From contig JAHJLB010000051.1 of NCBI GenBank assembly GCA_018822105.1, forward strand, positions 124,001 through 188,000: DNA of 64,000 nt, given 5' to 3'. A program made the position numbers and the translations under genes. This stretch comes from Pseudomonadota bacterium (GTDB lineage Bacteria; Desulfobacterota; Desulfovibrionia; Desulfovibrionales; Desulfovibrionaceae). Shown here one piece after another: positions 1 through 6,834 of the stretch (position 1 is its first letter; every line of letters begins with the position of its first letter). The notes below the pieces were generated by a model, which was not told the origin of the DNA, did not search any database, and saw nothing but the letters and a program-made list of their open reading frames with translations.

Positions 1-621
1 TCCGGGGCGGCAGTGCTCCTGTGCGGCGGGCTCACCTGCTGCGCGCTGGAGGCCCTGCGCAACTCCGGGGTGCATGTGGTGCCCTGGATCGGCGGCGCGC
101 CGGCCAAGGTGGCCCAGGCCTGGTGGTCGGACAATATCCAAACGGTAAAAATGCCAGGCTGCCTGGGCTGCGGCGGAAAACGCCGGCGCCGCGGCGGCCA
201 GGGCAGGAGAAGGGAGATGACGGACATGCAACAGGGAATCATCGCCGTGACCAGCGAAGGCCCGAAATTGACGGACATGGTGGACCCGCGCTTCGGCCGG
301 GCCGCCGGGTTCGTGGTGGTCGACCTGGCGACAATGGGAACCAGCTACGTGGGCAATGGCGGCTCCCAGGCCATGGCCCAGGGCGCCGGCATCCAGGCGG
401 CGGAAAACGTGGCCAGGGCGGGCGCGCAGACGGTGCTGAGCGGCTTCGTCGGCCCCAAGGCCTTCATGGCCCTGCAGGCCGGAGGCATCCAGGTCATCCA
501 GAACGTTGAGGGCATGACCGTGGGCCAGGCCGTGGACAAGTTCAAGCGCGGCGAGCTGGCCCCGGCCGACGCCCCCAACGCACCCTCCGGAGGACATCCG
601 GGGGGCGGGCACAAGGGCTAG
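1..621 (+). CDS. NifX/ORP-family metal-cluster-binding protein, two modules in one frame (5' end outside window)
   Basis: The frame is open from the window edge. Residues before the internal Met (codon at 217) contain CGGLTCCALEALRNSG, VVPW and MPGC, the tail of NifX-like proteins that end in a basic Arg/Lys-rich stretch. Without a stop, a second module follows with DPRFGRAAGFVVVD and AGAQTVLSGFVGPKA, typical of the dinitrogenase Mo-Fe cofactor (NifX/NafY) fold. The ATG at 217 has a purine-rich upstream stretch (AGGAGAAGGGAG) and could start a separate protein of 134 residues. Such proteins bind Fe-S or Mo/Cu-S clusters in the cytoplasm. The ferredoxin-ATPase gene begins 5 bases downstream, so this is one operon. 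Fusion versus two products from one frame is unresolved. Confidence 0.7.
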   Translation, partial: SGAAVLLCGGLTCCALEALRNSGVHVVPWIGGAPAKVAQAWWSDNIQTVKMPGCLGCGGKRRRRGGQGRRREMTDMQQGIIAVTSEGPKLTDMVDPRFGRAAGFVVVDLATMGTSYVGNGGSQAMAQGAGIQAAENVARAGAQTVLSGFVGPKAFMALQAGGIQVIQNVEGMTVGQAVDKFKRGELAPADAPNAPSGGHPGGGHKG

Positions 622-626
622 GGCAC

Positions 627-1547
627 GTGATTTACGCCATCGCCAGCGGCAAGGGCGGCACGGGCAAGACCACGGTGACGGCCTCCCTGGCCGCCCTGTG
701 GGACCGGCCCGTCATGGCCGTGGACCTGGACGTGGAGGAGCCGAACCTGCACCTGTTCCTGCACCCGGAGCTGACGGGCGGGGAGACCGCGCTCATGGAG
801 GTCCCGGTGGTGGACGCCGCGCGCTGCACCCTCTGCGGCCAATGCGCGGCCTTCTGCCAGTTCAAGGCGCTCTCGGTCATGGGCAAGACCCTGCTCGCGT
901 TCCCGGAGATGTGCCACGGCTGCGGCGGCTGCCTGCTCCTGTGCCCGGAAAAGGCGCTTGCGCCAGGCGGGCGCGAGCTGGGGCAGGTGGTCTCCGGACA
1001 TTTCCGGGCCGGGCGCTCGGAGGACGCGGGCTTTCTCATGGGCCGCCTGCGCGTGGGCGAGGCCATGAGCCCGCCGCTCATGCGCCAGGTCAAGGCCCGG
1101 CTGCCCGAGTCCGGCGCGGCCGACATCCTCATCGACTCCCCGCCCGGGGTGAGCTGCCCGGCCGTGAACGCCGTCATGGACGCGGACGTCATCGTGCTCG
1201 TCACCGAGCCCACGCCCTTCGGCCTGCACGACTTCCGGCTGGCCGTGGAGGCCTTCAGGCCCCTGGGCAAGCCCTTGGGCGCGGTGGTCAACCGTTCGGA
1301 CATCAACCGTTCGGGCGACAGCCGGGGCGCGGGCATGGGGGACAGCGGCGTGCAGAATTTTTGCCGCGCGGAGGGCATCCCGGTCTGGGCGGAGATCCCT
1401 TTCAGCCGCGCCGTGGCCGAGGCCTACTCGCGCGGGGAGGTGGCGGCCCGCGCCGTGCCGGAGATGCACGCCGTGGTCCTGGCGCTCATGGCGCGCATGC
1501 AGGGCGCGGCCGCCTCCCAAACGACCGGGGAGGCCCTCCATGCGTGA
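627..1547 (+). CDS. MinD/Mrp-type P-loop ATPase with inserted 2[4Fe-4S] ferredoxin domain
   Basis: A 306-residue protein with GTG start. GKGGTGKTT (residues 8-16) is the deviant Walker A of MinD/Mrp ATPases and AVDLDVEEPN is the following switch region. A ferredoxin insert carries two CxxCxxCxxxC motifs (C67/70/73/77 and C96/99/102/106), expected to hold two 4Fe-4S clusters. IDSPPG and TEPTPFGLHD are conserved C-terminal ATPase motifs. In Desulfovibrio, paired ATPases of this type belong to the orange-protein (ORP) operons (DVU2103/DVU2104), linked in published work to division-site placement. It overlaps the next gene by 8 bases, so translation is probably coupled. Function is inferred from family and context. 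Confidence 0.88.
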   Translation: MIYAIASGKGGTGKTTVTASLAALWDRPVMAVDLDVEEPNLHLFLHPELTGGETALMEVPVVDAARCTLCGQCAAFCQFKALSVMGKTLLAFPEMCHGCGGCLLLCPEKALAPGGRELGQVVSGHFRAGRSEDAGFLMGRLRVGEAMSPPLMRQVKARLPESGAADILIDSPPGVSCPAVNAVMDADVIVLVTEPTPFGLHDFRLAVEAFRPLGKPLGAVVNRSDINRSGDSRGAGMGDSGVQNFCRAEGIPVWAEIPFSRAVAEAYSRGEVAARAVPEMHAVVLALMARMQGAAASQTTGEALHA

Positions 1548-2466
1548 ACTCGTCGTCATCAGCGGCAAGGGCGGCACGGGCAAGACCAGCATCACCGCAG
1601 CCTTTGCCCACTTGGCCCAGAACTCCATGCTCTGCGACCTGGATGTGGACGCCCCGGACCTGCATCTGCTGCTGGCCCCCAAGCGCTTTGAGGAGCACGC
1701 GTTCCGCTCCGGATTTGTGGCCGCCATCGACCCGGAGGCCTGCGTGGCCTGCGGAACCTGCGTGGACCTCTGCCGTTTCGGCGCGGTGCGCAAGCCCACC
1801 TGGGACGACCCCACGGGCTACAGCATCAATCCTCTGCGCTGCGAGGGCTGCAAGGTCTGCGTGCAGTTCTGCCCGGCCGGGGCCATCGGCTTCACGGAGA
1901 AGCACTGCGGCCAGCGGTACGCCTCGAGCACGCGCTTCGGGCCCATGGTCCACGCCCAGCTCTTCCCGGGCGAGGAGAACTCCGGGCGGCTGGTGGCGCT
2001 GCTCAAAAAGGAGGCGCGCAGCCGGGCCGGGGTCCTGGGCTTGGACCTCATCCTCTGCGACGGCGCACCGGGCATCGGCTGCCCGGTCATCAGCTCTCTG
2101 TCCGGGGCCAGCCAGGCCGTCATCGTCACCGAGCCCACGCCCTCGGGCCGCCACGACCTGGAGCGCGTGGCCGACCTGTGCCGCCACTTCCGCATCCCCG
2201 CTGGCGTCATCATCAACAAGTTCGACCTGAACCCTGGGAACACGGTGGACATCGAAAACTATTGCCTGAATCAGGGCCACGCCCTGCTCGGCCGCTTGCC
2301 CCACGACGAGGTGGTGGTGCGGGCCATGGTCCAGGCCAAATGCGCCACCGAGCTTCCACCCACCCCGTTTTCCGAGGCCCTGCGCTCCATCTGGGAGCAA
2401 CTCGCCGACATTGAGCCCAAGGCCGCAGCACGGCCTGAGCCCTTCCAACCAACACCAAACGCATAG
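1540..2466 (+). CDS. MinD/Mrp-type P-loop ATPase with inserted 2[4Fe-4S] ferredoxin domain (second paralogue)
   Basis: A 308-residue paralogue of the preceding gene. It has GKGGTGKTS near residue 9, LCDLDVDAPDLHLLL, and a ferredoxin insert with C68/71/74/78 and C101/104/107/111. The insert is followed by CDGAPGIGCPVISS and TEPTPSGRHDLERV. The ATG lies inside the end of the upstream gene. The two ATPases probably form a heterodimer that loads or senses a metal cluster on the neighbouring NifX/ORP-like proteins, as in the ORP complex of Desulfovibrio. That partnership is inferred from conserved gene order. Confidence 0.88.
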   Translation: MRELVVISGKGGTGKTSITAAFAHLAQNSMLCDLDVDAPDLHLLLAPKRFEEHAFRSGFVAAIDPEACVACGTCVDLCRFGAVRKPTWDDPTGYSINPLRCEGCKVCVQFCPAGAIGFTEKHCGQRYASSTRFGPMVHAQLFPGEENSGRLVALLKKEARSRAGVLGLDLILCDGAPGIGCPVISSLSGASQAVIVTEPTPSGRHDLERVADLCRHFRIPAGVIINKFDLNPGNTVDIENYCLNQGHALLGRLPHDEVVVRAMVQAKCATELPPTPFSEALRSIWEQLADIEPKAAARPEPFQPTPNA

Positions 2467-2476
2467 GAGATACGCC

Positions 2477-2866
2477 ATGGACACGGTCAAGGACACCCTC
2501 ATCATCGCCATCCCTTCCGACATGCCCGGCGGCCTGGACGCTGGGCTGGGCCAGCACTTCGGCCACTGCGACATCTACACCATCGTGGAAGCCCAGAATG
2601 GCAAGATATTGGACGTGCGCACCCTGCCCAACGTGCCGCACCAGCAGGGCGGCTGCATGGCTCCGGTGAATCATCTGGCTGGGAACGGCGTCAAGGTGCT
2701 CATCGCCGGAGGCATGGGCATGCGCCCGCTCATGGGCTTCCAGCAGGTGGGCGTGCAGGTCTACCACGGCTCGGGCGCCCCCAGCGTCGGCCATGCGGTG
2801 CAGGCCTTCCTCATGGGCTCACTGCCCGCCTTCAGCACCGAGTTCACCTGCGGCGGCGGCAAGTAG
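2477..2866 (+). CDS. ORP-like (MTH1175-type, NifX-fold) Mo/Fe cluster-binding protein
   Basis: A 129-residue protein started at the ATG after AGGAGA (2465-2470); a longer in-frame start exists but its extra residues look like out-of-frame coding sequence. HFGHCDIYTIV, NVPHQQGGCMAPVNHLAGNGVKVLIAGGMGMRPLMGF and the C-terminal TCGGGK are signatures of the MTH1175/ORP branch of the NifX family. The Desulfovibrio orange protein (DVU2108) binds a mixed Mo-Cu sulfide cluster. Whether this protein binds Mo-Cu or an Fe-S cluster cannot be read from sequence. It sits directly after the two ATPases, supporting a shared complex. Confidence 0.85.
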   Translation: MDTVKDTLIIAIPSDMPGGLDAGLGQHFGHCDIYTIVEAQNGKILDVRTLPNVPHQQGGCMAPVNHLAGNGVKVLIAGGMGMRPLMGFQQVGVQVYHGSGAPSVGHAVQAFLMGSLPAFSTEFTCGGGK

Positions 2867-2888
2867 CCCCGCCAGCCCGGAGGAACCG

Positions 2889-3257
2889 ATGCACATCCTC
2901 ATCGTCACCCGGCGCGCCCTGGAGCTTGCCCCCTTTGCCGACGCCCTGGCGCAGGGGACCGGCCTGGCGCTGCGCTTCACCGATGGCTGGGTCAACGCCC
3001 AGGCCGTGACCAAGGGCCTCCCCCCGGCTTTCGCCGTGCTGGACGAGGGGCTGCGGAGCGGCCCCCCCCTGGATTTGGCCCGGCAGATCATAAAGGCCAA
3101 CGCCATGATCAACATCGCCGTGGTCAGCCCCCTTGGCGCGGAGGCCTTCCACGAGGCCAGCGAGGGCCTGGGCATCCTGGCGCCGGTGCCCGTGCAGCCA
3201 ACGGCGGCGGATGGCCGGGCGCTGGCCAAGGTGTTCCGCAGATTCCTGCAGGCTTGA
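2889..3257 (+). CDS. Small receiver-like protein at the end of the ORP-type operon
   Basis: A 122-residue protein with ATG preceded by CCGGAGGAACC. It starts HILIVTRRALELAPFADAL, has a central FAVLDEGLRSGPPLDLARQIIKANAMINIAVVSP stretch, and ends with a helix (LAKVFRRFL). The alternation of strands and helices and the INIAVVSPLG segment resemble a CheY-like receiver fold, but the acidic phosphoacceptor pocket is not clear, so it may be a pseudo-receiver. D. vulgaris orp operons carry a similarly placed small hypothetical gene (DVU2105). It is the last gene of the operon. Function is unknown. Confidence 0.75.
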   Translation: MHILIVTRRALELAPFADALAQGTGLALRFTDGWVNAQAVTKGLPPAFAVLDEGLRSGPPLDLARQIIKANAMINIAVVSPLGAEAFHEASEGLGILAPVPVQPTAADGRALAKVFRRFLQA

Positions 3258-3506
3258 AGCAGCCTGCCGCGCAAAAAGCGGCAAAGGCGCTGCGGGCTCG
3301 GTGCTGAAGACAGCGCCGCCACGAAGGGCTGCCGCCGCATTGGCGCGACGCCGCGGCGCTGCCCTGGCCCGGAAAATAGGGGCCGCCCTTGGGCGGGATG
3401 CGGGTGCGGATTGCGGGACGGCTGGATGCGGGCGGGATGCCACGCAGACCTCGAAGGCGCTGCCCCTGGGACTCACTGCGGAACAGCGGCCCCTGGGCCG
3501 GCTCCT

Positions 3507-4229
3507 CTAGAGATACTCGGCGTCGCGCTCGCGCTGGCGGCAGGCGGAGACGATGCGCGCCACCATGCGCTCCAGATAGCGGATGTCGCGGATCTCCATG
3601 TTGGTGAAGAAGATGCCCAGAAGCAGGGAGCCGCCGTCCGGGGCGCGCTGGACGCTGCGCACCACGCCGTCGCCATCGGCGTAGCCTGATCCCAGGAACA
3701 GGAGCTGAAAGGGCAGGCTCTGCCCCACCTCCACCTGCGCATCGCCGTGCAGGCGAACGCGCGCGCCGCCGGCGGAGAAATCCAGCAGCTCGGCGGTCTC
3801 GAAACTCCCCAGGCGGACAAGCACCCCCATGCCCTCCTCCACGGGCACGCGGTAGTGCATGCGCAGGCTGGTCTCGAAGAAGTCCTCCGGACCCGGGGCG
3901 CTGAAGGCCAGGGCCGGGACCAGGGCATGGTCCGGCAGGGGGTAGTCCTCGGGAATGTCCAGCAGCCGGGCGGCATAGCCCACGGGCCGCAGGGCCCCGC
4001 CCTCGTCCAGCAGCGTGGCCAGCTCCAGCGTGGCGCCAACCACCTCGCGGGACACGGGCGGCTCAGTCTGGGCCAGGAAGAGCACGTCGCCCTCCAGGCC
4101 CAGCACCTCGGAGGTGCGCACGTCGATGCGCTCGCGCAGGGGATCCTTGCGCAGGATGACGAAGAACTTCGCTCCGCTGGCCAGGCGCTCGGCAAGGTTC
4201 GGCACCCGGAAGGGCGTGTCCTCGCTCAT
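3507..4229 (-). CDS. PilZ-domain protein (YcgR-like, c-di-GMP effector), motor-linked
   Basis: A 240-residue protein. The start is the ATG after AAGGGGGACATTAGC, a single base from the motB stop, so translation is likely coupled. The N-terminal half is YcgR-like. The C-terminal PilZ domain has the c-di-GMP motifs RxxxR (R123-R127 in RMHYR) and DxSxxG (D150-G155 in DFSAGG), so binding looks intact. Placed behind motAB, it probably slows or tunes the flagellar motor when c-di-GMP rises, as YcgR does in enterobacteria. The motor role is inference from operon position. Confidence 0.88.
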   Translation of the reverse strand: MSEDTPFRVPNLAERLASGAKFFVILRKDPLRERIDVRTSEVLGLEGDVLFLAQTEPPVSREVVGATLELATLLDEGGALRPVGYAARLLDIPEDYPLPDHALVPALAFSAPGPEDFFETSLRMHYRVPVEEGMGVLVRLGSFETAELLDFSAGGARVRLHGDAQVEVGQSLPFQLLFLGSGYADGDGVVRSVQRAPDGGSLLLGIFFTNMEIRDIRYLERMVARIVSACRQRERDAEYL

Positions 4230-4230
4230 G

Positions 4231-5187
4231 CTAATGTCCCCCTTTCTTGGCGGCGGGCTTCTTGTCCGGTTCGCCCGCCGCGCTGCCGCGGCCCTCGGCC
4301 GAAAGCATCTGCTCGATGGTGGCGTTGAGCTCCTCGGCGATGCTTGGCTCCCTTGGCTTGGCGTGCCCCTCGGACCCGAAGGCCTCATGCAGCCCCTTGC
4401 CGCCCTCGGGCGGGGAATAGTTCATCACCAGGACGCTGATGCGCCGGTTGCGCGCGTCCGTGGGATCAGCCGGGAACAGCGGCTGGGTGGCGGCATAGCC
4501 GGACACCCGGGCCAGGCGTTCCTCGGGCAGGCCGCCCTGCTCCAGGGCCACGCGGGCCGAGCTGGCGCGCTGGGTGGAAAGCTCCCAATTGGTGTATTTC
4601 CCGCCGGAATAATTGATGGAATCCGTGTGCCCCTCCACCACCACCTTGTTCGGCAGGGGCTTGACCTGTTCGCCGATGATCTGCAGGGCCTTGCGGCCGC
4701 TGGCCGTGAGCTCCGGGCTGCCCTTGGCGAACATGGGGGATTTCTCGTCGTACACGAGCTGGATGCGCACCCCGGCCTCGGTGACGTCCACGAAGACCTG
4801 GTCCTTGACCTCGGGCAGGTTGACGTTCAGGGCGGCCTGGACCTTGCGCTTGATCTCCGCGGGCTGCACCGCGGCGGCCTTGCCGTGCTCGGCGGGCTCG
4901 GTGAGCTCGTCGCGCTGGGGCACCGGGGGCTTGTCCTTGTCCGGGATCATGGCCCCGCCCTGGCGCACGTCCAGGGCATTCTGCTTGTCGAACAGGCTGA
5001 ACTCCTTGAAGTACTGCTCCACGCCTGCGCGCTTCTCGGGCACGACCATGGAAAGCAGCCACATGAGCAGGAAGAAGGCCATCATGGCGGTCATGAAGTC
5101 GGCGTAGGCCACCTTCCAGGCGCCGCCATGCGCGCCCGCGTGCCCCTTCTTGATCTTCTTGATGATGATGGACTTGTTCTCAGCCAC
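4231..5187 (-). CDS. motB: Flagellar motor stator protein MotB
   Basis: A 318-residue protein with GTG start after GGGGAG. Residues 24-48 (WKVAYADFMTAMMAFFLLMWLLSMV) form the single membrane helix, with D30 as the ion-carrying aspartate. The C-terminal OmpA-like domain carries VVVEGHTDSI and RRISVLVMN, which bind peptidoglycan. It lies 32 bases after motA, the usual pairing for a stator unit. Ion type (H+ or Na+) cannot be fixed from the sequence alone. Confidence 0.95.
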   Translation of the reverse strand: MAENKSIIIKKIKKGHAGAHGGAWKVAYADFMTAMMAFFLLMWLLSMVVPEKRAGVEQYFKEFSLFDKQNALDVRQGGAMIPDKDKPPVPQRDELTEPAEHGKAAAVQPAEIKRKVQAALNVNLPEVKDQVFVDVTEAGVRIQLVYDEKSPMFAKGSPELTASGRKALQIIGEQVKPLPNKVVVEGHTDSINYSGGKYTNWELSTQRASSARVALEQGGLPEERLARVSGYAATQPLFPADPTDARNRRISVLVMNYSPPEGGKGLHEAFGSEGHAKPREPSIAEELNATIEQMLSAEGRGSAAGEPDKKPAAKKGGH

Positions 5188-5219
5188 GCTTGCTCACTCC
5201 CCGTTTCCGCTGCGGCGCC

Positions 5220-6089
5220 TTAGGCCTTGCCGCTCTTCTTGCTCTCGCGCAGGAGCTGCTCCAGCTCGTCGAAGCCGGGGCGGTCGTGGGCCGGGATGGC
5301 CCGGCGGGCGGATTCCAGGGACATGGCCGGGGGCCAGCCCATGGCGAAGGCGTTCATGGCCGCCTTGACCACCTGGAGCTGGATGGAGGTCTCCTTGACC
5401 ATGGTGTCCATGATGGCCGCCAGGGGGCCGGCGATGCCATAGGACAGGAGCACGCCCAGAAAGGTGCCCACGAGGGCCGCGCCGATGGAGTGGCCCAGCA
5501 CCTCGGGCGGCTCGGAGAGCTTGCCCATGGTCAGCACGACGCCCATGACCGCGGCCACGATGCCCAGCGCCGGAAAGGCGTCGGCCATGCGGTTCAGGTT
5601 GGTGGGTGCCTGGTGGGCGTCCTCGTGGTGGGAGTCGATGTCCGTGTCCATGAGGGCCTCGAACTCGTGGGGCTCCATGCTGGCGGCCGTATAGGCCTTG
5701 AAATTGTCGCAGATGAAGTCGAGCACGTGGTGGTTCTTGAGCACCGAGGGGCGGTTGGTGAAGATGGTGCTCGTTTCGGGCTTGTTCACGTGTGCTTCCA
5801 GGGCGATGACGCCCTCGCGCCGGGCCAGGGACAAGAGGTCGAAGATCACGAGGAGGATGTCCACGTAGTCGCCCTTGGTCTTGGGCTTGCCCGTGAAGAT
5901 GATCATCAGGTTCTTGCCGATGGCCACATTGACCTTCATGGGCGAGCCCACAAGCAGCGACCCCACGCCGGACCCCAGGATGATCAGGAGCTCCACGGGC
6001 TGCCAGAGCACGTGCAGATTGCCGCCCTCCAGCAGGTACCCGCCGATGACGGCGCCCATGACGATGACAAGGCCTATGATCGCGAACAT
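5220..6089 (-). CDS. motA: Flagellar motor stator protein MotA
   Basis: A 289-residue protein with ATG after GAGGGGAGATT. It opens MFAIIGLVIVMGAVIGGYLLEGG and has four predicted membrane helices, two near the N-terminus and two around residues 160-220 (NRMADAFPALGIVAAVMGVVLTM and GAALVGTFLGVLLSYGIAGPL). The charged cytoplasmic loop and the conserved helix-3 and helix-4 prolines fit MotA. With MotB it forms the ion-driven stator. It is followed by motB and the PilZ gene in one minus-strand unit. Confidence 0.95.
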   Translation of the reverse strand: MFAIIGLVIVMGAVIGGYLLEGGNLHVLWQPVELLIILGSGVGSLLVGSPMKVNVAIGKNLMIIFTGKPKTKGDYVDILLVIFDLLSLARREGVIALEAHVNKPETSTIFTNRPSVLKNHHVLDFICDNFKAYTAASMEPHEFEALMDTDIDSHHEDAHQAPTNLNRMADAFPALGIVAAVMGVVLTMGKLSEPPEVLGHSIGAALVGTFLGVLLSYGIAGPLAAIMDTMVKETSIQLQVVKAAMNAFAMGWPPAMSLESARRAIPAHDRPGFDELEQLLRESKKSGKA

Positions 6090-6143
6090 AATCTCCCCTC
6101 ATGCGGCGGGCGCGCCCCCGCCCCGAAGGCCCGCTGCCGGGCG

Positions 6144-6332
6144 TCAGGGCTTTGGCGGGTGCTCGCCGGAGTCCTTCTTCTTCTCGGTGATGTCTATCTC
6201 CTCGGGCTCGTTCAGGCTGCGCTTGAAATTGCTGATGGCCTTGCCGATGCCGCCGCCCATCTGGGGCAGCTTGCGCCAGTTGAACAGAACAAGTCCAATG
6301 ATCACGATGATCAGCACTTCCTGAAAATTCAT
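6144..6332 (-). CDS. tatA: Twin-arginine translocase TatA/TatE-family protein
   Basis: A 62-residue protein starting MNFQEVLIIVIIGLVLFNWRKLPQMGGGIGKAISNFK: one N-terminal membrane helix, then an amphipathic helix with the LPQMGGGIGKA motif, typical of TatA/E. The C-terminus is short and charged. TatA oligomers form the protein-conducting part of the Tat export system. tatB and tatC are not adjacent, so it may be a stand-alone TatA. It lies 54 bases upstream of motA on the same strand and could share its transcript. Confidence 0.85.
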   Translation of the reverse strand: MNFQEVLIIVIIGLVLFNWRKLPQMGGGIGKAISNFKRSLNEPEEIDITEKKKDSGEHPPKP

Positions 6333-6503
6333 GCGGGGCCTCCCTGGGCGTGCGCCGGGCCGGGAGCGCTCCTCCACGGTCGACGTCAATGCAAGTTGCG
6401 TACCTTGTTCATAAATGCCGGGTCCGCAGGCGAAGCGGTCCCGGCACATGTCCGCACGTCCCTGACTATCCCCCTTTTCCCCGCCTTGGCAACCCGCCGA
6501 TTC

Positions 6504-6532
6504 TTGACAAGGCCTCAGCGCCGGGAGTAAAC
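6504..6532 (+). promoter_or_regulatory. Sigma-70-like promoter of the first riboswitch/KimA unit
   Basis: TTGACA at 6504-6509, a 17-base spacer, then GTAAAC at 6527-6532. The same TTGACA-17-xTAAAC layout recurs upstream of the other two riboswitches, which supports it as the real start site just ahead of the aptamer. Confidence 0.7.
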
Positions 6533-6534
6533 GC

Positions 6535-6669
6535 GTACTTGCCGAGTTCCGGGAGCGTCTCCCGGGAGCGGGGGACCCACATCCCTTGGGGCGCATCGCC
6601 GATAACGGCGTAGGACACTCTTCGGTCCGAGCCCGTCAGCTAACCTCGCAGGCGTCGAAGGGGAAGACC
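6535..6669 (+). promoter_or_regulatory. ydaO/yuaA-type c-di-AMP riboswitch (copy 1)
   Basis: The leader holds the conserved ydaO blocks in order: GCCGAGTTCCGGG, GAGCGGGGGACCCA, TTGGGGCGCATCGCC, GGTCCGAGCCCGTCAGC and TAACCTCGCAGGCGTCGAA. The ydaO class binds cyclic di-AMP and usually represses potassium uptake or cell-wall genes. The transporter that follows is of the KimA family, a classic target. Identification is by recall of consensus blocks, not a covariance search. Confidence 0.9.
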
Positions 6670-6713
6670 TCCGGTACAACGGGGCCATCCCCCGTATCCA
6701 CTCGTACCGGAGG
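6668..6713 (+). promoter_or_regulatory. RBS-sequestering hairpin downstream of riboswitch 1
   Basis: CCTCCGGTAC (6668-6677) is perfectly complementary to GTACCGGAGG (6704-6713), with a smaller ACGGGG/CCCCGT stem inside the loop. The 3' arm contains the GGAGG ribosome-binding site of the ATG at 6721. It is a plausible expression platform acting on translation; the trailing TATTTT could also allow some termination. Confidence 0.65.
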
Positions 6714-6720
6714 TATTTTC

Positions 6721-6825
6721 ATGCCCGCCGTTCATCTGGCCGTATTCCGGCCCCTGGCCTTGTTGCGTCCGAGTTCCGGCCGCGCCACCGCAGTCGCGTC
6801 GCGCCCCGCGCCCTTGCAGCGCTAG
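6721..6825 (+). CDS. 34-residue leader peptide between riboswitch and kimA-like gene
   Basis: MPAVHLAVFRPLALLRP... has an ATG 7 bases after the sequestered GGAGG and stops 9 bases before the transporter ATG, overlapping its ribosome-binding region. Its first residues resemble the N-termini of the two Kup proteins downstream (MSTASLAALRPL and MSAFCLAALGPF), which start at the same place relative to their riboswitches. It could be a translated leader coupling riboswitch state to kimA translation, or a relic of the Kup N-terminus carried along when the leader was copied. No conserved domain is visible. Confidence 0.45.
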   Translation: MPAVHLAVFRPLALLRPSSGRATAVASRPAPLQR

Positions 6826-6834
6826 GAGGCCGCC

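Noticed and set aside
3258-3506. Intergenic hairpins (GCCGC/GCGGC and GGCGCTG/CAGCGCC) as a small RNA
   Set aside because: Short GC stems with no promoter or T-tract; nothing beyond what composition predicts.
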